Assembly: GCF_001975825.1 (NCBI RefSeq)
Contig: NZ_MTKN01000005.1
Location: 92,578 to 156,577, forward strand
Direction of reading: 5' to 3'
Source: [Flexibacter] sp. ATCC 35208
GTDB lineage: Bacteria > Bacteroidota > Bacteroidia > Chitinophagales > Chitinophagaceae
Length of the DNA: 64,000 nucleotides
The position numbers and the translations under genes were made by a program. The notes under the pieces are model-generated. The model saw nothing but the letters and a program-made list of their open reading frames with translations. It was not told the DNA's origin and did not search any database. Shown here piece by piece: positions 54,875 through 63,980 of this stretch (its first letter is position 1; each line of letters starts with the position of its first letter).

Positions 54875-55561
54875 ATGCATATACAAATCTTCATGCACGT
54901 GCCCTTTGAAGGCCCGGGATGTATTATTGACTGGATTAACTCCAATACTCACGAAGTTACCTACACACACTGGTACAACCACCCTAACCCTCCGGCTGTA
55001 ACTGATTTTGATTTTTTGATTGTAATGGGAGGGCCTATGGGCATTCATGATGAAAGCGAATATCCGTGGCTGGCTGTAGAAAAAGCTATTATCAGACAAG
55101 CGATTCTGGACAATAAACCCGTATTGGGTATCTGCCTGGGGGCACAGCTGATTGCACATGTATTAGGCGCAAAAGTGTATGCCAATGAACAGCGCGAAAT
55201 CGGTTGGTACCCTGTGCAATTCAGCCCGTATTCTCCGGTCAAAGTTCTGCCGCAGGAGGCAATGGTGTTTCACTGGCATGGGGATACTTTTGATTTGCCA
55301 GCAGGCGCCGGTGGGTTTGCGGCTTCCGCAGCGACACCGAATCAGGCATTTGTGTATAAGGAGAAGGTGATAGCGTTGCAGTTTCATTTTGAAGTAACGC
55401 AGGAGAGCCTGGAAAGTATGTTGCAGCATGGAGAGGAGGAATTGGTGGCGGCGCCTTATGTGCAGGAGCGATCATTGATACTGGATCTGGCAGAGTTTAT
55501 TCCGGAAAATAATGAGTTGATGTATGGGGTCCTGGATTATTTGGCGGGAGTTAAGTATTGA
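54875..55561 (+). CDS. Class I glutamine amidotransferase-like protein
   Basis: 228 residues. The catalytic triad is complete: Cys87 in GICLGAQ, His171 and Glu173 in LQFHFEV. The N-terminal part (MGGPMGIHDESEYPWLAVEK) is typical of stand-alone GMP synthase-like amidotransferases, whose role is often gamma-glutamyl hydrolysis. No synthetase partner is adjacent. It is 4 bp after the methyltransferase gene, so they may act together on an unknown substrate. Confidence 0.9.
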   Translation: MHIQIFMHVPFEGPGCIIDWINSNTHEVTYTHWYNHPNPPAVTDFDFLIVMGGPMGIHDESEYPWLAVEKAIIRQAILDNKPVLGICLGAQLIAHVLGAKVYANEQREIGWYPVQFSPYSPVKVLPQEAMVFHWHGDTFDLPAGAGGFAASAATPNQAFVYKEKVIALQFHFEVTQESLESMLQHGEEELVAAPYVQERSLILDLAEFIPENNELMYGVLDYLAGVKY

Positions 55562-55731
55562 ATGAATAAATTACCCAAAAGGACATTTTCGTAGATGCCG
55601 ATTATATTTGAAAGATCGCTGACGGAGTAATTTAGGGAAATGGCGATTGAATCTGAGGGATTTCTTTTCTGTAAGTAGCTATTGAATTAAATGACTATTG
55701 CCTGAATAACCTACCTCCATTGTTAATTTTG

Positions 55732-55739
55732 TACCTTTG
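55732..55739 (+). promoter_or_regulatory. -7 element directly upstream of the YpdA-like gene
   Basis: Exact TACCTTTG ending 5 bp before the ATG at 55745, so transcription should start at or near the start codon (leaderless mRNA). Confidence 0.55.
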
Positions 55740-55744
55740 CAATC

Positions 55745-56701
55745 ATGGAAAAGTACGATATCCTGATTGTTGGTGCTGGTCCTATTGGACTGGCATGTGG
55801 ACTCGCAGCAGAAAAGGCCGGATTAACCTACCTCATCGTGGAAAAAGGCTGCCTAACCAACTCGCTCTACAACTACCCGCTATACATGACTTTCTTCTCT
55901 ACTTCTGAGAAGCTGGAAATCGGAGGCATTCCGTGGGTGTCTATCAGTGCAAAGCCAATACGCCCGGAGGCCCTGGAATATTACCGCAGGGTAGCTGTGT
56001 CAAATAAACTAAATGTACACTTGTTCGAACAGGTGGAAAGTATCACACCAGGTTATACGATCAAAACTACTAAGGAGACTTATTCAGCAGATAATGTCAT
56101 TATCGCTACGGGTTTTTATGACATACCGAATTTGCTGCATATTCCGGGGGAAGACCTGCCGAAAGTATCCCACTATTATAAGGATCCTCATTTTTATGCT
56201 ACGCAGAAGGTATTGGTAGTAGGAGCGAATAACTCCTCTGTGGATGCTGCGCTGGAAACGTATCGTAAAGGGGCGGATGTGACGATGGTGATCAGGGATG
56301 GTGAGATTGGGAAACGTGTGAAATACTGGGTAAAACCGGATATAGAGAACCGTATCACCGAAGGGTCTATCAAGGTGTATTATCATTCTAATCTGAAAGC
56401 TGTGAGGGAAAGGGAAGTTGATATTCTTACGCCGGAGGGGATGGTGACGATTCAGAATGATTATGTGTTGGCATTGACGGGGTATCAGCCGAATTTCAGT
56501 TTTCTGGAAAAAGCAGGGATACAGTTGTCGGATGATGAATGGAGACGTCCGAAATATAATCCGGATACAATGGAGACGAATGTGCCGGGAGTATATCTAG
56601 CAGGAGTAGTTTGTGGTGGAATGGATACTGGCGTGTGGTTTATTGAGAATTCGAGGGATCATGCAGATAAGATCATTTCGAATATATTACGCAAAGGATA
56701 A
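55745..56701 (+). CDS. ypdA: YpdA/Bdr-type putative bacillithiol disulfide reductase
   Basis: 318 residues, FAD- and NADPH-binding oxidoreductase. FAD motif VGAGPIGLACGLAAEKAG near the N-terminus, NADPH motif VVGANNSSVDAALETYRKGADV around 160-180. The YNYPLYMTFFSTSEKLEIGG block is characteristic of YpdA. In Firmicutes the enzyme reduces bacillithiol disulfide; a thioredoxin-reductase-like role is the alternative. The start at 55745 is preceded by a -7 box 5 bp away. Its last codons form one arm of a long hairpin. Confidence 0.9.
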   Translation: MEKYDILIVGAGPIGLACGLAAEKAGLTYLIVEKGCLTNSLYNYPLYMTFFSTSEKLEIGGIPWVSISAKPIRPEALEYYRRVAVSNKLNVHLFEQVESITPGYTIKTTKETYSADNVIIATGFYDIPNLLHIPGEDLPKVSHYYKDPHFYATQKVLVVGANNSSVDAALETYRKGADVTMVIRDGEIGKRVKYWVKPDIENRITEGSIKVYYHSNLKAVREREVDILTPEGMVTIQNDYVLALTGYQPNFSFLEKAGIQLSDDEWRRPKYNPDTMETNVPGVYLAGVVCGGMDTGVWFIENSRDHADKIISNILRKG

Positions 56702-56732
56702 GGTCTCGCGAAGTGAGACCTTATCCTTTGCG
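56690..56732. repeat. 18-bp perfect hairpin overlapping the ypdA stop codon
   Basis: cgcaaaggataaggtctc (56690-56707) pairs with 56715-56732, loop gcgaagt. The left arm contains the last codons and the TAA of ypdA. No T run follows, so it is not a classical terminator; it may protect the mRNA 3' end. Confidence 0.75.
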
Positions 56733-56737
56733 AGCGG

Positions 56738-56827
56738 CGATGTTTGCTGCGGCTGGCGCCGTAGCAAACATCGTTGAGTAGTTAATGCCATAGCAAACAT
56801 CGCCCATTAGCTTAATGCCGCAGCAAT
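56738..56827. repeat. Inverted and direct repeats downstream of ypdA
   Basis: cgatgtttgct (56738-56748) and agcaaacatcg (56763-56773) form a hairpin. agcaaacatcg recurs at 56792-56802. ttaatgccatagcaa and ttaatgccgcagcaa are a direct pair. Confidence 0.6.
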
Positions 56828-56845
56828 CACGCCGATTAGTTTCGG

Positions 56846-57862
56846 TTATATAATATTTACTTCTCTTTCCAGTAATACGCCAAACTTTTCCTCCACACTA
56901 TCCAACACCTTCTGAGATAAATTATAAATCTCCCCTCCTTTCGCCCCTCCATAATTCACCAACACCAGCGCCTGCTTGGCATGCACACCTGCATCCCCTT
57001 CTCTATACCCCTTCCAACCACACTGCTCTATCAACCACCCTGCAGCCAGCTTAAACTGTCCGCCATCTACCGGATACGCCACCACATTTGGAAACGCTCC
57101 TTTAATACGCTCGTATACTGCTTCTGAAACGGTCGGGTTCTTAAAGAAACTCCCCGCATTCCCAATCTTAGCCGGATCGGGCAACTTAGAAGACCGGATA
57201 TTTATCACGGCCTGACTAATCGCCTGTATACTCAGCTCCTGCACCCCCATTTCCTTCAATTCCGTCTCTATCGCCCCGTAACTGGTATTAAAATGAGGCT
57301 GCTTACTCAATCTATATGTCACAGACAGTATCGCAAACTGCCCCTTATACTTATGCTTAAACACACTTTCGCGGTACCCAAACGCACAATCTTCTTTGGA
57401 GAAAGTCACCACCGCCTGCTCTTCCAGGTGCAACGCTTCCAGCGAATAGAAGGTATCCTTGATCTCCACCCCATATGCCCCGATGTTCTGCATCGGACTC
57501 GCGCCTACATTACCAGGAATCAAAGACAGGTTCTCTAACCCCGCCCTGTTCTGCTTAATATTCTCCATTACAAACCCATGCCAGCTCTCCCCTGCCCCTG
57601 ATTTCACATATACATACTGGTCATCTTCCTTCACTACCTCAATCCCCTTCATCTCATTCTTCAATATCACCCCATCAAAATCCTTTGTAAAGAGCACATT
57701 ACTCCCTCCCCCCAATATCATATGGGGCAACGCTTTGAACTGAGCAGCACTCAACAGTTCCCGCAACTCATCAGCAGAAGAAAAAGCAGCAAAGTACCTT
57801 GACTGAGCAGCTATGCCAAACGTATTATAAGGCCGGAGCAAAACATTTTCAGAAATCAGCAT
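56846..57862 (-). CDS. murB: UDP-N-acetylenolpyruvoylglucosamine reductase
   Basis: FAD enzyme that reduces UDP-GlcNAc-enolpyruvate to UDP-MurNAc. 338 residues. LRPYNTFGIAAQSRYFAAF near the start, MILGGGSNVLF for FAD binding, GNVGASPMQNIGAYGVEI and SSKLPDPAKIGNAGSFFKNP are diagnostic. The length and FAD loop fit the E. coli-like type I. The start ATG at 57862 is the family N-terminus. Divergent from the NAD(P)-binding protein gene. Confidence 0.95.
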   Translation of the reverse strand: MLISENVLLRPYNTFGIAAQSRYFAAFSSADELRELLSAAQFKALPHMILGGGSNVLFTKDFDGVILKNEMKGIEVVKEDDQYVYVKSGAGESWHGFVMENIKQNRAGLENLSLIPGNVGASPMQNIGAYGVEIKDTFYSLEALHLEEQAVVTFSKEDCAFGYRESVFKHKYKGQFAILSVTYRLSKQPHFNTSYGAIETELKEMGVQELSIQAISQAVINIRSSKLPDPAKIGNAGSFFKNPTVSEAVYERIKGAFPNVVAYPVDGGQFKLAAGWLIEQCGWKGYREGDAGVHAKQALVLVNYGGAKGGEIYNLSQKVLDSVEEKFGVLLEREVNII

Positions 57863-57895
57863 ATGGTCGTAAATTTATAAACATACATTACTGAC

Positions 57896-57903
57896 AAAGA
57901 TAA
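57896..57903 (-). promoter_or_regulatory. Candidate -7 element for murB
   Basis: Minus-strand TATCTTTG, about 35 bp upstream of the murB start; the -33 box is not clear. Coordinates may be off by one base. Confidence 0.45.
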
Positions 57904-57910
57904 CAAAAGC

Positions 57911-58603
57911 ATGTCTCAAACAGCCGTAGTAATAGGAGGTACCGGATTGACGGGTAGTCACCTCGTCACCAGACTCCTGCACGATGATCGCTTCAGCAAG
58001 GTAAAAGTGCTGCTGCGTACGCCCAGTCTGAAACTGCGCCCAGGTCTGGAACCCATTATCGTTGACTTCAACGACGAAGAAGGGCTGGCACAGGCACTTA
58101 CAGGCGATGTCATGTTTTGCTGTATCGGTACCACCATTCGTCAGGCAGGGAGCCAGGAAAAGTTCAGGGCAGTGGATCACGATATCCCTGTTCGCTGTGC
58201 TACCATTGCCCGCAGGCAAGGGATGAAGCAATTCCTGCTCATGTCCAGTATCGGTGCCTCCGCCATCTCACGTAATTTTTATTTGCGTACCAAAGGTGAG
58301 ACTGAAAATGGGGTGATGGCACTCGCATTTCCCGGTTATCACATTTTCCGTCCTTCTATTTTAGTGGGACTCAGGAGAGATTTCAGGTTAGGTGAATGGT
58401 TTGGGTATATCCTTACGGGGTTATTTTATTTCTTCCTTTTGGGAAGATGGAAGAAGTACCGGCCTATCAAAGCCAGCAATGTAGCACTCGCAATGGTTTA
58501 TGCAGCGGTCAATAAGCCGGATGGCGCGCATATTTATGAGTCAGATAAAATCAGGGAAATGGCGGAAAGGGAGAAAGAAAGAACCTATAGAGCGAATCGA
58601 TAA
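57911..58603 (+). CDS. Atypical SDR / NAD(P)-binding protein (HTATIP2-like)
   Basis: 230 residues. Rossmann motif VVIGGTGLTGSHLV at the N-terminus and a YYLRTKGE-like active block FYLRTKGETENGVMAL, as in oxidoreductases related to human HTATIP2/TIP30 and bacterial YwnB-type proteins. The MSSIGASAIS segment gives the SDR serine. A hydrophobic stretch (WFGYILTGLFYFFLLG) near residue 165 may associate with membrane. Substrate unknown. It stands alone between murB and priA. Confidence 0.85.
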   Translation: MSQTAVVIGGTGLTGSHLVTRLLHDDRFSKVKVLLRTPSLKLRPGLEPIIVDFNDEEGLAQALTGDVMFCCIGTTIRQAGSQEKFRAVDHDIPVRCATIARRQGMKQFLLMSSIGASAISRNFYLRTKGETENGVMALAFPGYHIFRPSILVGLRRDFRLGEWFGYILTGLFYFFLLGRWKKYRPIKASNVALAMVYAAVNKPDGAHIYESDKIREMAEREKERTYRANR

Positions 58604-58645
58604 CACACTCCTGGAATGGTTGAATAGGCAATCACTCAAAAGAGC

Positions 58646-61093
58646 TTATACATAATCCACATCAGGCACAATAAACACACTCCTGAATTGTTTCTCCGCC
58701 AGTAACTTTATAAAATGCTCTCTGAGCAACTGCTTTGTTTGCGCAATTATTTTCGTATCCCGGGGCAGCTTGATCATCATCTCCTGCAAATAATAATTCC
58801 TCACCCTGCCTACCAAAGGTGCCGCCGGGCCTACCAGATGTGGGCCTATATGTGGTCTGAGCCAGTTCGCCAATACAAGCGCCGCCTGCTCCACCACCTT
58901 CTGATCTTTATGTTTCAATGTCAGCTTCAGCAAACGGAAAAACGGCGGATACCCAAAGTTCTGCCGCTCTGCAATCTCCGATGCATACATCGCCTTATAA
59001 TCATGTGCCGTTACAAAATGTAAAATAGGATGCTGCGTCCGGTAAGCCTGTATCAACACTTTCCCTTTTCCATGCTTACGTCCTGCACGCCCACTCACCT
59101 GCTCCATGAGCTGAAACGCCCTTTCATTCACCCTGAAATCAGGGAAATTCAACAGGTTATCCGCACTCAGTATCCCCACCAGCGTCACATTATCAAAATC
59201 CAATCCCTTCACCACCATCTGTGTACCCACGAGAATATCAATCTCCTGGTTTTCAAGCAACTGGATCATCTTATTATGACTATCCTTATTCCTCACTGCA
59301 TCCATATCCATACGGGCAATGCGTGCTTTCGGAAACAATTCCTGCAAATCAGTTTCTATCTTCTCCGTTCCAAAACTCTTTGGTATCAGCGATTGACTAC
59401 CACAGGCAGCACAGGTATGTACATAAGGATAACGGGTGCCACAATAGTGACAATGTAACAGATCCTGATGTTTGTGATACGTAAGCGACACATCACAATT
59501 CTTACATGTCGGAATCCAGCCACAGGTGGTACACATCAGGAAAGGCGCATACCCTCTCCTGTTCTGGAACAGGATCACCTGTTTGCCTTGTGCGATGGTT
59601 GCAAAAACCGCCTGAATCAGTTGTGGTGAGAAATTTTCCTGCATCTGCTTCTCCGCCTGCACTTTCTTCACATCCACAATCTCAATCTCCGGCATTTCCA
59701 ATCCACCAAAACGTTCATTCAGTTCTACTAATCCATACTTGCCCTGCGTAGCATTAAAGTAAGATTCCAGTGAAGGCGTGGCTGAACCTAACAATACTTT
59801 AGCCTTAAAGAGACCGGCATAATAAATAGCCGCATCCCGGGCATGATAGCGTGGCGCCGGATCCTGTTGTTTATAGGAAGGGTCATGCTCTTCATCCAGT
59901 ATGATTAATCCCAGCTCGCGGAAAGGCAACAACAGGCTGGAACGTGCGCCCAGCAAGATGCGCAGCTCACCGCTCTTCACCTTATGCCATATTTCTACCC
60001 GCTCGTTGTTACTAAAACGGGAGTGATAAATACCAATCTTATTACCAAAATGCTTTTGCAAACGGCGTACAATCTGCGTAGTCAATGCAATCTCCGGCAA
60101 AAGGTACAGCACCTGATTGCCGCTGGCAATATATTCTTCAATCAGCTTGATGTACAACTGGGTCTTACCGCTGGAAGTGACGCCATGCAATAAGGTGACC
60201 GGTTTCTGGTCAAAGCTGTTTCTTACTTCCTGCAGGGCTTTATCCTGGGCAGGACTGAGCGTAAAGTCAATCTGCACATCTACCTTGCCACCACCGGGTA
60301 CGCGGTCTACCACTCTTTTTTCAATCCACACGATCTCCTTATCGACAAGACCTTTCAGCTGTGCAGCGGAGGCGCCTGATTTTTTGAGCAGTTCACTTTG
60401 CAATACACTCCCCTGTGTTTTTATCAGGTGCAGGTAAGCCAGCAACAATTCCATTTGCTTGGGTGCTTTGCCCAAAGTATTGAAAAGGTTGGACAGTTCT
60501 TCCTCTGCTTCGTAGCGGGCATGGAGTTGTACGTAGTTTTCCTTCTTCTCTTTATATACTTCTTTCAGCTCTTCGTATACCAGCAGTACTTTCTTTTCGA
60601 TCAGTTTTTTGATCACAGAATATACTTCTGACTTGTCGAGAATGAGCTGTACTTCTTCAATACGGAGTTCTTTGCGGATGTGCAGTGCTTCTGCAATCAT
60701 GTACTCATCATCATCCAGGGCGGTGAAATCATCGCCATAGTCATCGTTGAACAACAATACTGTTTCGCTGGAAAGTTTGAGGTGTGCAGGCAGGGCGGCA
60801 TTGAGCACTTCTCCTTCACTACACATATAGTAAGCCGCCAGCCATTCCCAAAAGGTAAGCTGGGTAGGATACACTACCGGATCTTTGTCCAGTACGTCCA
60901 GCAGCGGTTTTGTTTTATAATCAGGTGGTGCGAGTTCGTGAATAGCCTTTACAATACCGGCATACTTCTTTTGCCGGCCTAACTGTACAGCAATGCGGCT
61001 GCCCACTTGTACGCTATCCAGCATATGATCGGGCACAGCATAAGTGTAGTTCTTAGGCAGTGCTAATGGAAGTATGACGTCTGCAAATTTCAT
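58646..61093 (-). CDS. priA: Primosomal protein N' (replication restart helicase)
   Basis: 815-residue 3'-5' DNA helicase. N-terminal DNA-binding part (residues 1-200), then Walker A GVTSSGKTQLY, Walker B/DEEH as IILDEEHDPS, and helicase motif VSGRAGR. Eight zinc cysteines lie in CTTCGWIPTCKNC, CHYCGTRYPYVHTCAACGS. All catalytic parts are intact and the length is normal. It overlaps plsC by 4 bp on the same strand, an operon-like arrangement. Confidence 0.97.
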   Translation of the reverse strand: MKFADVILPLALPKNYTYAVPDHMLDSVQVGSRIAVQLGRQKKYAGIVKAIHELAPPDYKTKPLLDVLDKDPVVYPTQLTFWEWLAAYYMCSEGEVLNAALPAHLKLSSETVLLFNDDYGDDFTALDDDEYMIAEALHIRKELRIEEVQLILDKSEVYSVIKKLIEKKVLLVYEELKEVYKEKKENYVQLHARYEAEEELSNLFNTLGKAPKQMELLLAYLHLIKTQGSVLQSELLKKSGASAAQLKGLVDKEIVWIEKRVVDRVPGGGKVDVQIDFTLSPAQDKALQEVRNSFDQKPVTLLHGVTSSGKTQLYIKLIEEYIASGNQVLYLLPEIALTTQIVRRLQKHFGNKIGIYHSRFSNNERVEIWHKVKSGELRILLGARSSLLLPFRELGLIILDEEHDPSYKQQDPAPRYHARDAAIYYAGLFKAKVLLGSATPSLESYFNATQGKYGLVELNERFGGLEMPEIEIVDVKKVQAEKQMQENFSPQLIQAVFATIAQGKQVILFQNRRGYAPFLMCTTCGWIPTCKNCDVSLTYHKHQDLLHCHYCGTRYPYVHTCAACGSQSLIPKSFGTEKIETDLQELFPKARIARMDMDAVRNKDSHNKMIQLLENQEIDILVGTQMVVKGLDFDNVTLVGILSADNLLNFPDFRVNERAFQLMEQVSGRAGRKHGKGKVLIQAYRTQHPILHFVTAHDYKAMYASEIAERQNFGYPPFFRLLKLTLKHKDQKVVEQAALVLANWLRPHIGPHLVGPAAPLVGRVRNYYLQEMMIKLPRDTKIIAQTKQLLREHFIKLLAEKQFRSVFIVPDVDYV

Positions 61094-61833
61094 CGGTAAT
61101 TTAATAATTCTTTTTCCATGATATCAAACACCTGTTGTTTCAGCACTGGCAAATCGTCCATGGTCATCCCTGCTACTTTTACAGGAGGCAGGTAAACGAT
61201 GCGGCAACGGCCAGGGTTCAGTCGCTGTAATTTAGAACGAGGCATACGATCCTTACAATCCAGGTACAATATGGGTTGCAGGGGTGTTTGTGTCTCGATT
61301 GCTATTCGGAAAGCCCCGTTGTGAAATTGAGTGAGGGGCTTATCAGTATCGTTGGTGGTACCTTCCGGGAAGATGAGGATGGATACTCCTTCCCTGATGG
61401 TAGCAATGAGTTCGCGCACGCTTCTGGAGCGGGCTTGGGCATCAGAACGGTCTACAGGAACAACAGCATGTTTGTAAATAAAACCGAAGAGCGGAATTTT
61501 CTGCATTTCGATTTTGCCCAGGGGGCGAAAAGGGAGGCGCATGACACCTACAGCCAGTGCGGCATCGAGGTAGGTGCTATGATTTACAACATAAATAAAT
61601 GGCGTTTTATCAGTACGATCGTATTTATAAATTCTTTTAACGATGATGCCCACAGCAGGGAACCAGGTGCGTGACCAGAACCACAGGAAATAATAAATAA
61701 TATTACCACCTCTGATTCTACCTGAAAAGCTGGCAAGGAAGATAAATGGAAGTATGAGCAACATTATACCGATAAACATAATGGAGGCATATATAGTATA
61801 CATCCATTGAATTGGTCTTAGCAAAAGCTTCAT
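61090..61833 (-). CDS. plsC: 1-acyl-sn-glycerol-3-phosphate acyltransferase
   Basis: Makes phosphatidic acid by acylating lysophosphatidic acid at the inner membrane. The start chosen is ATG 61833 (MKLLLRPIQWMYTIYASIMF); the upstream in-frame ATG at 61866 adds eleven residues with no family support. Two hydrophobic segments near the N-terminus anchor it. The HX4D motif is NHSTYLDAA and the FPEGTT motif is intact, with DRSDAQARSRS between. 247 residues, normal. Its stop overlaps the priA start. Confidence 0.92.
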   Translation of the reverse strand: MKLLLRPIQWMYTIYASIMFIGIMLLILPFIFLASFSGRIRGGNIIYYFLWFWSRTWFPAVGIIVKRIYKYDRTDKTPFIYVVNHSTYLDAALAVGVMRLPFRPLGKIEMQKIPLFGFIYKHAVVPVDRSDAQARSRSVRELIATIREGVSILIFPEGTTNDTDKPLTQFHNGAFRIAIETQTPLQPILYLDCKDRMPRSKLQRLNPGRCRIVYLPPVKVAGMTMDDLPVLKQQVFDIMEKELLNYR

Positions 61834-61972
61834 GATAAATGCCTGTCTGTTTTTAGTCACATGCAAGCCTGAAAATTACATTAATTGTGTAAAGATGGCG
61901 AATTTTTATTTTATGATAATTCCTGCGGATGGCCGGTGGAATGCCTCCGTAAAATATACAACCAAATGATAA

Positions 61973-62410
61973 TCAATGGCAATCACATTGCCATTCTTTA
62001 TCCAGGTCTATACAGGTCACTACTTTGGTTTCGCCGCTGCAGGGAGCGAATACGATCCGAAGGTGTTGACCATCGTCGGAATATCCTTCCAGTGCGTAGG
62101 TAGGACAAGGTAAATCGCGTGGATTTGACTTTTCAGTATTGATTTGCCCTGTTTCCAGGATCTCCGCCACTTCCCTTTCGGTGATCTGCCTGCAATCCAT
62201 GCGGCAAAGGGCGTGTTTGGTGTAAGTAAGGCGTGCGTGCCTGTCAAGATTCGATGGGTCATTGACCGGGTTGGGTAATGATCGCTCCGCGGTGCCATTA
62301 TCCTTTACCTGCGGGCGGTGCAATGGACCTCTCCACCATTGTTGCTGCCATGCCAAAACAAGTAGCAGCGCCAACAACAACACTGGAATGTATTTACCAT
62401 TTGATCTCAT
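61973..62410 (-). CDS. DUF4258 domain protein, membrane-anchored, cysteine-rich
   Basis: 145 residues. An N-terminal hydrophobic segment (about 7-22) gives an anchor or signal. The domain, about 58-145, matches the DUF4258 pattern: YTKHALCRMDCRQITEREVAEIL, PTYALEG, LRIVFAPCSGETKVVTCIDLD and a terminal WQCDCH. Seven or eight cysteines in the mature part could form disulfides or bind metal. The family has a BECR-like fold related to toxins and RNases, but no activity can be assigned. Standalone gene. Confidence 0.8.
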   Translation of the reverse strand: MRSNGKYIPVLLLALLLVLAWQQQWWRGPLHRPQVKDNGTAERSLPNPVNDPSNLDRHARLTYTKHALCRMDCRQITEREVAEILETGQINTEKSNPRDLPCPTYALEGYSDDGQHLRIVFAPCSGETKVVTCIDLDKEWQCDCH

Positions 62411-62582
62411 AGTGTCTCACAGATTGCTGAAAGATTGCATCTTGGAGAGGCAAGCTATACATTTTTAACAAAATATCCTTAAAAATTCCCCCTTTTCAAC
62501 TCTCATAAAAAGGAATTACCTTTGCGGGTTCGGTAGCAGGCCATTCCGGCTCATACCCTTAGTGGACAAAGTAATTGAAACG

Positions 62583-63860
62583 ATGACAACAGCGAAAACA
62601 GTAGCTTTCCATACACTCGGCTGTAAGCTGAACTTCTCCGAAACTTCCTCTTTGAGCAGGTTGCTGGAGCAGGATGGCTTTGTGCAAACAGATTTTGAAG
62701 GGCAGGCAGATGTGTATGTGATTAATACCTGCTCTGTGACAGACAATGCCGACAAGGAATGCCGTTACCTGGTGCGCCGCATCCAGCGCCGGGCCCCGGA
62801 AAGCAGGGTGGTGATCACCGGGTGTTATGCCCAGCTCAAGCCAAAAGAAATTGCTGAGATCGAAGGGGTTGACCTCGTACTCGGTGCTGCTGAAAAGTTC
62901 AACCTGGTGGAACACCTGAAGAACCTGACCAAGGGAGACAGTGCAAAAATATGCAGCTGTGATATTGAGCAGGTGAATACTTTCCATGCATCTTATTCTA
63001 TGAACGACCGTACCCGTACTTTCCTGAAGGTTCAGGATGGTTGCGATTATACCTGTACATTCTGTACCATTCCCATGGCAAGGGGCAAGAGTCGTAGTGA
63101 TTCAATTACCAACGTGATGGAACAGGTGCAGCAGATTGCTGAGAGCGATGTGCGCGAAATTGTACTGACCGGGATCAACCTGGGAGATTTCGGGAAAGGG
63201 TTGCAGGGTGGTAAGAAAAGAGAAGAGACATTTTATGAACTGATACAGGAACTGGATAAGGTAGAAGGTATAGATCGTTATCGTATTTCATCTATCGAAC
63301 CGAACCTCCTGAGTAATGAGATCATTGAGTTCGTAGCGAACAGTCAGCGGTTTATGCCGCACTTCCATATCCCTTTACAGAGTGGTAGTAATGAGGTACT
63401 GGGAGCCATGCGTCGTCGTTATCGCAGGGAACTGTATGCGGAAAAGGTAGGACTGATCAAACAGTTTATGCCGCATTGTAGTATAGGGGTTGACGTGATA
63501 GTAGGTTTTCCGGGAGAAACGGATGCACATTTCCAGGAAACGTATGACTTTTTACATGCGCTGGATGTGAGCTATTTACACGTATTTACTTACTCGGAGA
63601 GAGCGAATACGGCAGCGCTGGAAATCCAGCCAGTAGTGCCTGTGCACGTGCGGAACGAGCGGAATAAGGTACTGCGTAACCTGAGTCATAAGAAGGCGCA
63701 ATACTTTGCGGAACAGTATGTGGGTGAGACAAGAAAAGTGTTGTTTGAAAAATTCCACAAAGAGGGTATGATGGAAGGGTATACAGACAATTATATCAAG
63801 GTAACAACGCCGGTAAGACAAGAATGGGCGAATAATATTATCGACTGGAAACTCAGATAG
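62583..63860 (+). CDS. mtaB: tRNA-t(6)A37 methylthiotransferase MtaB
   Basis: Radical SAM enzyme that adds a methylthio group to t6A at position 37 of tRNAs reading ANN codons. ATG at 62583 (MTTAKTVAFHTLGCKLN) is preferred over the GTG at 62562. N-terminal UPF0004 domain with three cysteines (LGCKLN, INTCSV, ITGCYAQ), radical SAM CxxxCxxC in DGCDYTCTFCTIP, and a C-terminal TRAM-like part. 425 residues, fits MtaB rather than MiaB. The gene is monocistronic, with the tRNA gene about 120 bp after it. Confidence 0.95.
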   Translation: MTTAKTVAFHTLGCKLNFSETSSLSRLLEQDGFVQTDFEGQADVYVINTCSVTDNADKECRYLVRRIQRRAPESRVVITGCYAQLKPKEIAEIEGVDLVLGAAEKFNLVEHLKNLTKGDSAKICSCDIEQVNTFHASYSMNDRTRTFLKVQDGCDYTCTFCTIPMARGKSRSDSITNVMEQVQQIAESDVREIVLTGINLGDFGKGLQGGKKREETFYELIQELDKVEGIDRYRISSIEPNLLSNEIIEFVANSQRFMPHFHIPLQSGSNEVLGAMRRRYRRELYAEKVGLIKQFMPHCSIGVDVIVGFPGETDAHFQETYDFLHALDVSYLHVFTYSERANTAALEIQPVVPVHVRNERNKVLRNLSHKKAQYFAEQYVGETRKVLFEKFHKEGMMEGYTDNYIKVTTPVRQEWANNIIDWKLR

Positions 63861-63914
63861 ACAAAGGGGTTCAGAGGAATGAAGAAAATATTTTTGAAAG
63901 ATTTCTAAAAAAAA

Positions 63915-63945
63915 TTTGGCGAAATAAAACAATTTTCTACCTTTG
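63915..63945 (+). promoter_or_regulatory. Promoter of the tRNA gene at the right edge
   Basis: TTTG (63915-63918), 19 bp, TACCTTTG (63938-63945), a full consensus match about 36 bp upstream of the tRNA. A CCTCTC / GAGAGG stem follows in the leader. Confidence 0.8.
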
Positions 63946-63980
63946 CAATCCTCTCAGACGAGAGGGCAACAAACGAAAAA

